Under the pieces are notes generated by a model, which was given only the letters and a program-made list of their open reading frames with translations, was not told the origin of the DNA and did no database searches. From the NCBI GenBank assembly GCA_014380605.1, contig JACMJO010000547.1, forward strand, positions 1 through 7,204: DNA of 7,204 bases. Direction: 5' to 3'. The stretch is from Fimbriimonadaceae bacterium (GTDB lineage: Bacteria; Armatimonadota; Fimbriimonadia; Fimbriimonadales; Fimbriimonadaceae). Below are positions 1-5,395 of this stretch, in pieces; the stretch's first letter is position 1, and each line of letters opens with the position of its first letter. The position numbers were made by a program, and so were the translations under genes.

Positions 1-1411
1 TCTGGAACAGGGCCTCCAGCACGACATCGAAATCCTCTTTCGTCATCCCAAAGGCAGCCGGCCGGACTTCAGCCTCTACCGAAACAGGCGTGCCCGCAGG
101 AGTCTGGGGACTGGAAACCTTGGCGTCGTGGGCGAAGCTCCTGGCGATCTCCTCGCGGACGTCGTTCGCCATCAATACCGCTCCCGATCCCAGCTTGACT
201 TTGACCGTCTCGCCGGGACCCAAGAGTCGTTGCACCTCGGGCTCTCCGATGGGAAACGCGCCGGTCAACTCACTTGCCGCAACTGCATAGTCTTTGGTCG
301 AGGCAAACCAAAGAGGCCGGAGTCCATTGCGATCAAGGTGGGCCACGGCCTCATCTCCGTCGCAGGCCACGATTGCGGCGGGGCCGTCGCAGGCGCCTAG
401 GTAGACGCTCATGCTTCGGTAGAAGTCTTGAAGAACGGCGGATTCCTTGGTCAACGCCTCGGGCAACAGGGCCAGGAGAGATTCGGTGATCCCCATACCG
501 CCCGCCATGAGGGCGATCAGCATGTCGTCCAGGTTGGCCGTGTCAGATCCGCCCGAGCAGACGACGGATCTTACATGCGAGGCCAACCCCTTGAGTTCGG
601 GATGCTTGGCGACTAGCGCGAGCAACAGATCCTGTCCGATCGCCTCAAACCAAGCGACATTCCCCTTGATCGTGTTGATCTCTCCGTTGTGAGCTAAGGC
701 CCAGAAGGGTTGGGCACGGCGCCAGGCCGTGGTCGTATTGGTGCAATAGCGACTGTGGAAGAGGAGGAACCTCGAGGCGAAGTGCGGGTCTTGCAAGTCG
801 GGATAAAACTCACCGATCTTTGAGAGTGCAAACAGCCCCTTGTAGACTACAGTTCGGTTGGACAAGCTGACGACTGAGAAGTCGTCGCCGGCGATCTTCT
901 CCATTGTGGAATCAAGGGCGATTCGGAGCAGGTATCGCGCAACAAACCAGCCTTCCTCGCTCATATCGGCGGGTCGCTTGAATAATGCTTGCCGAACGAT
1001 GGGAAGCGTGCGAAGAGCATGGCTGCCCGGCTCCAGGGCGCTGGTCTCAACCGGAACCTCGGCCCATTGAATCACAGGCGCTCCCGCGAGTTCCGCTAGC
1101 TCTTCGACTTTGGCAACGCAGGCTAGGCGGAGCGTGGATTCAAAGGGGAGGAAAAACATCCCCAGGGCGACGTCTCGCTGAGCGATGACCTTGGCATGCT
1201 CGGGAAATCTATCGAGAAGGAGGGGCCAAGGGATATCGACTTGGATTCCCGCGCCATGTCCAGGGGCGCCTCGATGGTCGAATCGGGTGCACATATCCAA
1301 CCCGTGGGTCACCACTTGTCGGTCGGCGATTCCTTTGCGACTTGCAACGAAGCCGATGCCGCAAGCATCCGCTTCTAGAACCTGACGTGAACCTTTTTTG
1401 ACCCAATACAT
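1..1411 (-). CDS. gltB: Glutamate synthase large subunit, N-terminal part (cut by left edge)
   Basis: GltB makes glutamate from glutamine and 2-oxoglutarate. This N-terminal class II amidotransferase domain releases ammonia from glutamine. The minus-strand frame starts at the ATG at 1411 and stays open for 470 codons to the edge; the family is usually about 1500 residues, so roughly two thirds is missing. Visible landmarks are a 16-residue leader MYWVKKGSRQVLEADA before C17-GIGF, where family members are cleaved to expose the nucleophilic Cys; FDHRGA at 44-49; SLSNRTVVYKG at 182-192; HSRYCTNT at 219-226; the oxyanion motif HNGEIN at 241-246; GGSDTANLD at 287-295; LDRNGLRP at 359-366. Residues 453-470 (AFGMTKEDFDVVLEALFQ) resemble the linker to the central domain. 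The loop after HRGA is about six residues shorter than usual and reads GHGAG instead of GDGAG. No strong Shine-Dalgarno precedes the ATG, but C17 placement supports this start. The small subunit gltD is not in the window. Confidence 0.93.
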   Translation of the reverse strand, partial: MYWVKKGSRQVLEADACGIGFVASRKGIADRQVVTHGLDMCTRFDHRGAPGHGAGIQVDIPWPLLLDRFPEHAKVIAQRDVALGMFFLPFESTLRLACVAKVEELAELAGAPVIQWAEVPVETSALEPGSHALRTLPIVRQALFKRPADMSEEGWFVARYLLRIALDSTMEKIAGDDFSVVSLSNRTVVYKGLFALSKIGEFYPDLQDPHFASRFLLFHSRYCTNTTTAWRRAQPFWALAHNGEINTIKGNVAWFEAIGQDLLLALVAKHPELKGLASHVRSVVCSGGSDTANLDDMLIALMAGGMGITESLLALLPEALTKESAVLQDFYRSMSVYLGACDGPAAIVACDGDEAVAHLDRNGLRPLWFASTKDYAVAASELTGAFPIGEPEVQRLLGPGETVKVKLGSGAVLMANDVREEIARSFAHDAKVSSPQTPAGTPVSVEAEVRPAAFGMTKEDFDVVLEALFQ

Positions 1412-1477
1412 GGCGCGAACCTAACCGTCCCGCGCCTTAGCGGATCCAATGCGGCGTCGATACCGCGAAGGAAAGAC

Positions 1478-1483
1478 ACTATA
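1478..1483 (-). promoter_or_regulatory. Possible -10 box for gltB
   Basis: The minus strand reads TATAGT here (5 of 6 matches to TATAAT), 67 nt upstream of the gltB ATG in the 84-bp gap behind the membrane-protein gene. No convincing -35 hexamer lies at 16-18 nt spacing. gltB may instead be cotranscribed with the upstream membrane-protein gene, since no terminator is visible between them. Confidence 0.3.
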
Positions 1484-1495
1484 CGACAAATTTGG

Positions 1496-1924
1496 CTAGT
1501 TTGGAAAAATGCTTCTTACCGAAGGGCGGGTAAGGACAATGAAGGTGAATACACCAAGCGCCGTACCAAACGGCATCCATAGACAGTTCAGCCCCGCCGT
1601 CGCATAGATGAGCTTGATGCCTCTTCTCTGCGCGATTCGCTGACTTGACAGCCAACTCAAGACGGTCAAGGTCCAGGCTCCTAGGATAACGGCGAGGCCG
1701 GCCAGGATGAATATCGCACCGAACATCACGTCCATCCCCTGGTTTTTAGGAGTGTTCATGAACTTTGGATTCGTGGCGGCAAGGATGCCGATGATGAAAT
1801 GCGGGAAGCCGCAGAAGCCGAATAGTGCATACATGCCCGCAATCACCTTGTGGAACGTCTCCAACAGCTTCAATTGCTCCAGGTCCTGGCTATAGGGCGG
1901 CGTGGGGTTGGCGGGAGTTTCCAT
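1496..1924 (-). CDS. Small three-helix membrane protein, function unknown
   Basis: The product is 142 residues. The frame stays open upstream to 2209, but I choose the ATG at 1924 (METPANPTPPYSQ). The extra 95 codons would cross the divergent intergenic region and lie antisense to the start of the CsbD gene, and their composition is not protein-like. A weak purine-rich site (GAAGAGA) sits just upstream of 1924. After a polar head at residues 1-24 come hydrophobic segments at about 25-51, 64-90 and 103-132; the third holds WMPFGTALGVFTFIVL and is followed by RPSVRSIF at the C-terminus. This layout, with a P-x-GT-x-LGVFT signature and a short RPSV tail, recalls small uncharacterised inner-membrane proteins of environmental bacteria. 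I can assign no function. It is divergent from the CsbD unit, with a 153-bp gap, and lies 84 bp upstream of gltB in the same orientation. Confidence 0.75.
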   Translation of the reverse strand: METPANPTPPYSQDLEQLKLLETFHKVIAGMYALFGFCGFPHFIIGILAATNPKFMNTPKNQGMDVMFGAIFILAGLAVILGAWTLTVLSWLSSQRIAQRRGIKLIYATAGLNCLWMPFGTALGVFTFIVLTRPSVRSIFPN

Positions 1925-2077
1925 GGCGATTCTCTTCAAGCATACAGCTAAGCAAGGGGTAGAAAAACTGTAAGAACCTGAGAAAAGACTATCTCCACGT
2001 CGTCGGGAATCAGAAACGGCTCGTTCATAGAAGAGACATATCCATTCGACTATTGTCGATCGAAAGGAGAGAGAAAA
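1925..2077. promoter_or_regulatory. Divergent intergenic region, membrane protein / CsbD
   Basis: This 153-bp gap must hold the promoters of the left (minus) and right (plus) transcripts. The best plus-strand element is TATTGT at 2051-2056, 27 nt before the CsbD ATG, but no good -35 lies at 16-18 nt. I find no SigB-like GTTT/GGGTAT pair, although csbD of Bacillus subtilis is SigB-dependent. No clear operator palindrome was seen. Confidence 0.35.
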
Positions 2078-2293
2078 ATGAACTGGGATACCGTACAAGG
2101 CAACTGGACTCAATGGAAAGGCAAACTCAAAGAAAAGTGGGGCGACCTTACCGACGACGATATTCAAATGTTGGATGGGAAGAAAGACCAGCTTGCCGGG
2201 AAACTTCAAGAGCGATATGGAATTGCTCGTGAAGAAGCAGAGAGACAGCTAGACGAGTGGACGTCGAGTATCGACGAACCTGCTCGTCGATAG
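2078..2293 (+). CDS. CsbD family stress-response protein (YjbJ-like)
   Basis: This is a 71-residue soluble, highly charged protein. It follows the CsbD/YjbJ pattern closely: MNWDTVQGNW, then QWKGKLKEKWGDLTDDD at 12-28, GKKDQLAGKLQERYG at 34-48, and a C-terminal amphipathic stretch EEAERQLDEW. Length and all blocks match the family, which runs about 60-75 residues. CsbD proteins are small, abundant cytoplasmic proteins induced by general stress (SigB in Bacillus) or in stationary phase (YjbJ in E. coli); their biochemical role is not established. The start is well supported by AAAGGAG at 2063-2069, 8 nt before the ATG. A DUF1328 gene follows after 26 nt on the same strand, so the two are probably one transcript. 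Confidence 0.95.
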   Translation: MNWDTVQGNWTQWKGKLKEKWGDLTDDDIQMLDGKKDQLAGKLQERYGIAREEAERQLDEWTSSIDEPARR

Positions 2294-2304
2294 CTAGGGA
2301 CAGC

Positions 2305-2310
2305 AGGAGG
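2305..2310 (+). promoter_or_regulatory. Shine-Dalgarno that fixes the DUF1328 start
   Basis: A perfect AGGAGG lies 9 nt before the ATG at 2320. It rules against the longer in-frame start at 2257, which would overlap the end of the CsbD gene and add 21 polar residues before the first membrane helix. Confidence 0.85.
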
Positions 2311-2319
2311 GAAGTAAAA

Positions 2320-2484
2320 ATGCTTCGTTACGCCGTAATCTTTTTTGTAATCGCGCTCATCGCCGCCTTTTTTGGCTGGGGTGGGATCGCCGGATCCGCG
2401 TCAGGAATCGCGCAGATTCTATTCGTCGGATTCATAATCCTGGCCATCTTGTCGCTCATTTTTGGGCGAAGAACGGTGGTCTAA
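2320..2484 (+). CDS. DUF1328 (UPF0391, YtjA-like) small membrane protein
   Basis: The product is 54 residues and almost entirely hydrophobic. Segment one, about 2-21 (LRYAVIFFVIALIAAFFGW), and segment two, about 30-49 (IAQILFVGFIILAILSLIFG), are joined by GGIAGSASG, and the protein ends in a positive GRRTVV tail. This is the DUF1328/UPF0391 pattern, including the GxGGIAGxAxGIA turn; family members are normally 50-60 residues. The role is unknown; they are inner-membrane proteins often found beside CsbD-type and other stress genes. The start follows from AGGAGG at 2305-2310. It is the second gene of the CsbD unit, 26 nt downstream, and its TAA stop at 2482 is the first TAA of the heptad-spaced series that forms the following palindrome. 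Confidence 0.93.
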   Translation: MLRYAVIFFVIALIAAFFGWGGIAGSASGIAQILFVGFIILAILSLIFGRRTVV

Positions 2485-2495
2485 ACGGTAAGACC

Positions 2496-2544
2496 TAAGG
2501 TGTAAAGAGTAAGGAAATCGAATGACCTTACTCTTTACACCTTA
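2496..2544. repeat. 19-bp perfect inverted repeat between convergent genes, likely bidirectional terminator
   Basis: The left arm 2496-2514 (TAAGGTGTAAAGAGTAAGG) is the exact reverse complement of the right arm 2526-2544, with an 11-nt loop at 2515-2525. It lies in the 67 bp between the DUF1328 stop at 2484 and the hpd stop at 2552, which converge here, so a two-way terminator is the natural reading. It lacks the U-tract and GC-rich base of a classical intrinsic terminator on either strand, so it could instead be a dispersed intergenic palindrome. The arm has an internal 7-nt period beginning TAA. Confidence 0.8.
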
Positions 2545-2551
2545 CTAGCTT

Positions 2552-3640
2552 CTAGAGCGTCCCGCGCAAGGCTTGCTCGCGCTCAATAGACTCAAACAGG
2601 GCCTTGAAATTGCCTTTCCCGAAACTCTTCGCACCCTTGCGATGGATGATTTCGTAGAAGAGGGTAGGTCTATCCGTTACCGGCTTGCTGAAAATCTGCA
2701 ACAGGTAACCTTCGTCGTCACGATCTACTAAGATGCCTAGTTCGGCCAGTTCATCGATACTTTCGTCGATCATTCCGACCCTGTCCGAGAGCATCTCATA
2801 GTAGGTTTTAGGAACAGTAAGGAACTCCATTCCCCGAGCCTGTAGGCGGGATACCGTGTGGATAATGTCATCGGTCCGAAGGGCCACATGCTGTACACCC
2901 GCTCCGCCAAAGAACTCAAGATACTCGTCGATCTGGCTCTTCTTTTTGCCTTCCGCAGGCTCGTTGATCGGGAACTTGACGCGGCCGTTTCCACTTGCCA
3001 TAACTTTCGACATAAGGGCCGTGAACTCAGTGGAGATGTCGTTGTCATCGAAGCTGATCAGGTTTGAGAAGCCTAGAACTTCCTCGTACCACTTCACCCA
3101 ATAGTTCATCTTTCCGAGTTCAACGTTTCCGACGCAGTGGTCGATCTCTTGGATGCCGATGGGGTCACCGGGCTCGTTCCGAGTTTGAAAACCCGGCAGG
3201 AAGTGTCCTTTGAACTTGTCGCGATTCATGAAGGTGTGCAGGGTGTCTCCATAGATATGGATGGAGGCGACCCTCACCGATCCTTCGTCGCCCTCCAGCG
3301 AGTAGGGCTCATGGGCGGATTGGGCGCCCCGTTTGACCGCTTCGTTGTAGGCCCAGTCCACATCATCCACTTCAAAGGCAATGTCTTGCACGAAGTCGCC
3401 ATGCTGGGCGATCGCGTTAGCCATTGGGTGGCCTGGCCGAATCGGGGCCGTGAAGAGAAGCTTGACGTCGTTCTGCTCAAGCAGATAGTCGACCTCGTGT
3501 CTTTGTCCTGTTTCCAGTCCGTGGAACCCGGTGATGCTGAAACCGAATACGTGCTGGTAGTAGTAGGCGGCTTGGCGGGCGTTGCCAACGTAGTGGCGGA
3601 TATGGTCAACCTTGCGAATGGGAAATGTGTCCTGCGACAT
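2552..3640 (-). CDS. hpd: 4-hydroxyphenylpyruvate dioxygenase (HPPD)
   Basis: HPPD is a cytosolic non-haem Fe(II) enzyme that converts 4-hydroxyphenylpyruvate and O2 to homogentisate and CO2, the second step of tyrosine catabolism. The 362-residue product has the usual two vicinal-oxygen-chelate halves (about 8-150 and 160-340). The iron ligands are all present: H168 (EIDHCVGNV), H251 (GVQHVAL) and E330 (LFYEIIHRKG). Substrate-pocket residues expected from characterised HPPDs are also seen: S211, the PINEP block at 224-228 with N226, Q236 in KKKSQID, Q250, Q315-IF317, and F340/F345 in the C-terminal SFGKGNFKALFESIE helix that closes the site. This full set favours HPPD over hydroxymandelate synthase. 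The start at 3640 has AAAAGGAG at 3651-3658, 10 nt upstream. No homogentisate dioxygenase or fumarylacetoacetase gene is adjacent, so the rest of the pathway must lie elsewhere. It is divergent from the transglutaminase gene. Confidence 0.97.
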   Translation of the reverse strand: MSQDTFPIRKVDHIRHYVGNARQAAYYYQHVFGFSITGFHGLETGQRHEVDYLLEQNDVKLLFTAPIRPGHPMANAIAQHGDFVQDIAFEVDDVDWAYNEAVKRGAQSAHEPYSLEGDEGSVRVASIHIYGDTLHTFMNRDKFKGHFLPGFQTRNEPGDPIGIQEIDHCVGNVELGKMNYWVKWYEEVLGFSNLISFDDNDISTEFTALMSKVMASGNGRVKFPINEPAEGKKKSQIDEYLEFFGGAGVQHVALRTDDIIHTVSRLQARGMEFLTVPKTYYEMLSDRVGMIDESIDELAELGILVDRDDEGYLLQIFSKPVTDRPTLFYEIIHRKGAKSFGKGNFKALFESIEREQALRGTL

Positions 3641-3662
3641 TGCTCGAAAACTCCTTTTCTAA

Positions 3663-3668
3663 ATTATA
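3663..3668 (-). promoter_or_regulatory. Likely -10 box of hpd
   Basis: The minus strand reads a perfect TATAAT, 22 nt upstream of the hpd ATG and just ahead of its Shine-Dalgarno (3651-3658). Initiation would fall near 3656, leaving a leader of about 15 nt that barely includes the ribosome site. No good -35 is present at 16-18 nt, where GC-rich sequence lies inside the start of the divergent gene, so an activator may be involved. Confidence 0.5.
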
Positions 3669-3670
3669 GT
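3665..3670 (+). promoter_or_regulatory. Possible -10 box of the transglutaminase gene, overlapping the hpd -10
   Basis: The plus strand reads TATAGT (5 of 6 matches to TATAAT), sharing four bases with the hpd -10 on the other strand. Transcription would start near 3676-3677, almost exactly at the first in-frame ATG (3677), giving a leaderless mRNA. No strong -35 is visible. Confidence 0.35.
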
Positions 3671-3676
3671 TGAGGG

Positions 3677-4951
3677 ATGGCCCCTTTGGCCCGTCGCTTG
3701 CAAATGGACATTCTCAATATGCGATCGAGCGCTCTCATTTTTGGTTTGGCGATGGCGACTTCGGCATTTGCCGGAAACTTCACCATCGATTCCGCTTTCG
3801 CCTCGGATCAGGCCGGGAATGCCTCCCAGCCCTTGCCCGGCCAAGCCTTCTGGATGACCGTTCGATATCAAGTCGGAAACACTCAGAATGCCTCGATGCA
3901 AGTGTCGTCGCCTTGGTTGAACCTCACATCCCCCAACTTCCAAAACCAAGCTGGCCAGGGCCAAGCCACCTACGGCCCGATTGTTCCGCTTTACGATGGC
4001 GCGATCCCCGTTCATGTGCGAATCGGCGATGACTCCGTTCTGGTTGAAGTCAAGCTGGCCAGGCCAACGCGAGCCATCGATTACTTTGAGCCCAGAGCCT
4101 GGCAGGCAGACTTTGGAGCCTCGCTCATCTTCAAGTCCGGTCAATCGGCAAAGGTTGAGTGGCTGGTCCCTAAAGCGCTTTCCTCTGGTTTTCAGGATGT
4201 CATGTCCACCAGAGCCTTTGAGGGCCAGTTGATTGCAAGCGACATTTTCCGAGTTCAAAACAGATTGGAAACGAGCGCCGCCTTTCATGCAACGACCTCT
4301 TCGGTTCGAGTCAACGCTGAGATACTGCGCACTGTCGGCTTCCCATCCCTGAAAAAGATTCCGAGCGATATCAAGCAGTACTTGAAATCGGAGACCCTCA
4401 TCGAATCGAACGACAAGAACGTGAAGAACCTGGTCTCATGGGCTCTGCCGAAGAAGTTCGATAAGTCGATGAGCATTTACGATGCGGCCCAAAATTTATT
4501 CCGAGCCACCGTCGCCAGAATCCAGTACGTGGACGTTGCCGGTGGTAGGCCAAGCGCGGCTCAGGCCCTTCGAACAGGCATCGGCGACTGCGGGTTCTTT
4601 GCGGCGGCGTTTAGCGCCGCATGCCGGAATGTCGGAATCCCGGCTCGCCCGGTTACCGGATTCCTTGCTGGAACTGATGCCTGGCATGTCTGGGCTGAAT
4701 TCTATATTCCCGGCCACGGCTGGGTCCCGGTCGATCCATCGTTCGCGGATGGACTCGATCCGAACGGCAATCTCCCTTTGTACTTCGGAGTCATCCCCGA
4801 GCTAAACCAGCGCGTTGCCACCGGCGTAGGATTCGATCACAGTGTGGGCAAATACAAAGTGCCCATCCTCCAGTCGCCCTATGCCTTGACGGACGCTAAG
4901 AAAGTGGCCTCAGCCGGAGCCTGGTGCAGTCTGGTCGAGATCTCGAGATGA
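3677..4951 (+). CDS. Exported transglutaminase-like domain protein
   Basis: The 424-residue product has an N-terminal export signal, a beta-rich N-terminal region without a recognised family (about 34-220), and a transglutaminase/cysteine-protease fold at about 265-390. The catalytic triad is readable: C305 in TGIGDCGFF, H337 in DAWHVWAEFY, and D353 in WVPVDPSF. Such domains either crosslink or, more often in bacteria, hydrolyse peptide or amide bonds; the substrate is unknown. Export is inferred from a hydrophobic core and AFA|GN cleavage site ending near residue 32. The start is uncertain: ATGs at 3677, 3704 and 3719 all keep the signal peptide, and none has a normally spaced Shine-Dalgarno. 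GAGGG directly abuts 3677, which fits a leaderless start there. After the TGA stop, two further in-frame TGA codons follow immediately (4952-4957). A secreted or periplasmic peptidase-like role is inference. Confidence 0.88.
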   Translation: MAPLARRLQMDILNMRSSALIFGLAMATSAFAGNFTIDSAFASDQAGNASQPLPGQAFWMTVRYQVGNTQNASMQVSSPWLNLTSPNFQNQAGQGQATYGPIVPLYDGAIPVHVRIGDDSVLVEVKLARPTRAIDYFEPRAWQADFGASLIFKSGQSAKVEWLVPKALSSGFQDVMSTRAFEGQLIASDIFRVQNRLETSAAFHATTSSVRVNAEILRTVGFPSLKKIPSDIKQYLKSETLIESNDKNVKNLVSWALPKKFDKSMSIYDAAQNLFRATVARIQYVDVAGGRPSAAQALRTGIGDCGFFAAAFSAACRNVGIPARPVTGFLAGTDAWHVWAEFYIPGHGWVPVDPSFADGLDPNGNLPLYFGVIPELNQRVATGVGFDHSVGKYKVPILQSPYALTDAKKVASAGAWCSLVEISR

Positions 4952-5059
4952 TGATGATCTGATTGATTGAATGGGCGACCGAATGAACGGTTGCCTCCCA
5001 ATGCGAGGAACGAGGAGGGGGAGGGCAAGGTGGGGTTTTCCGGGAGTTGGCGCGATAAC

Positions 5060-5077
5060 GCGGCAATAGGTTGCCGC
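5060..5077. terminator. Hairpin, possible terminator of the transglutaminase transcript
   Basis: GCGGCAA at 5060-5066 pairs perfectly with TTGCCGC at 5071-5077 around a TAGG tetraloop. It lies 108 nt past the transglutaminase stop. The sequence after it (ACTCTAAATTTGG) is only mildly T-rich, so a Rho-independent role is possible but not well supported. Confidence 0.4.
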
Positions 5078-5150
5078 ACTCTAAATTTGGTTCTTCTCAA
5101 GCGCGGCACCGAGGGTTCTGAGAGCTTCTGCACGGCCAAGGGTCGTCAGG

Positions 5151-5156
5151 TAAAAT
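5151..5156 (+). promoter_or_regulatory. Likely -10 box of the tRNA-Thr gene
   Basis: TAAAAT (5 of 6 matches) ends 19 nt before the mature tRNA 5' end, giving a short leader for RNase P removal. The -35 region about 17 nt upstream (CTGCAC, 5128-5133) is a poor match. Confidence 0.5.
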
Positions 5157-5175
5157 GTTCGCTCATCCAATCAGG

Positions 5176-5250
5176 GCCGATGTAGCTCAGGGGTAGAGCA
5201 GCTGTTTCGTAAACAGCAGGTCGCAGGTTCGAATCCCGTCATCGGCTCCA
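5176..5250 (+). tRNA. tRNA-Thr, anticodon CGU (reads ACG)
   Basis: A full 75-nt cloverleaf is present, with the CCA end encoded at 5248-5250. The acceptor stem is GCCGATG (5176-5182) with CATCGGC (5240-5246). The D stem is GCTC/GAGC, and the anticodon stem GCTGT/ACAGC encloses the loop TTCGTAA with anticodon CGT at 5208-5210. The variable loop is AGGTC, and the T loop is TTCGAAT. The acceptor stem and overall sequence are close to the E. coli tRNA-Thr(CGU). Oddities are a discriminator base U73 instead of the A of E. coli, and a T stem (GCAGG/CCCGT) with one A-C mismatch and one G-U pair. It stands alone, between two genes for exported proteins. Confidence 0.97.
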
Positions 5251-5395
5251 AGAATCAGACTCAAAGTGCGCGCCCAAATCCTTTTCGATAACTCGGACCT
5301 TTTTTCAAGGATGCCTATCCGCTCCACCACGAGATATCAATTTTGTCGTATTTTCTGTAGACTTGAATTAGTTCGTTGGTTAGGAGAAGTCACAA
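5251..5395. other. Intergenic region between tRNA and Asp-box gene
   Basis: These 145 bp hold no gene. A T6 run at 5300-5305 could end the tRNA transcript, but only a 3-bp stem precedes it. TTGTCG at 5343-5348 is a possible -35 for the next gene, without a convincing -10. No copy of the tRNA 3' end is seen here, so there is no visible integration scar. Confidence 0.4.
5382..5386 (+). promoter_or_regulatory. Shine-Dalgarno of the Asp-box protein gene
   Basis: AGGAG lies 9 nt before the ATG at 5396. It fixes the start of a frame that is open to the window edge and places a signal peptide at the N-terminus. Confidence 0.8.

Larger units (their letters stand above)
4952..5175. other. Intergenic region with hairpins and a G-rich tract, no gene
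   Basis: No convincing gene lies in these 224 bp. They contain a G-rich purine tract at 5012-5035 followed by TTTT, two overlapping hairpins at 5051-5077, and the tRNA promoter. An open frame across 4967-5185 runs into the tRNA and resembles no protein. Confidence 0.6.

Noticed and set aside
1391..1400. A6 run near the gltB start as a programmed frameshift or break
   Set aside because: The frame reads correctly through it (V-K-K-G) into the conserved C17-GIGF motif, so no shift is needed.
1925..2209. 95-codon upstream extension of the minus-strand membrane protein
   Set aside because: It would run across the divergent promoter region and antisense to the first 132 bp of the well-supported CsbD gene. 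The ATG at 1924 gives a sensible polar head before the first helix.
2257..2319. Longer start for the DUF1328 protein
   Set aside because: It overlaps the CsbD coding end and adds polar residues foreign to the family, while a perfect AGGAGG serves the ATG at 2320.
3137..3673. 178-codon plus-strand frame opposite hpd
   Set aside because: It is fully antisense to HPPD, which has all its catalytic residues. The translation has no recognisable motif and no ribosome site.
3659..4288. 209-codon minus-strand frame opposite the transglutaminase gene
   Set aside because: It is antisense to a gene with a signal peptide and intact triad. It would also overlap the hpd promoter, and its composition is not protein-like.
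5176..5395. tRNA-Thr as a mobile-element attachment site
   Set aside because: No integrase gene and no direct repeat of the tRNA 3' end is visible in the window; the idea cannot be supported here.
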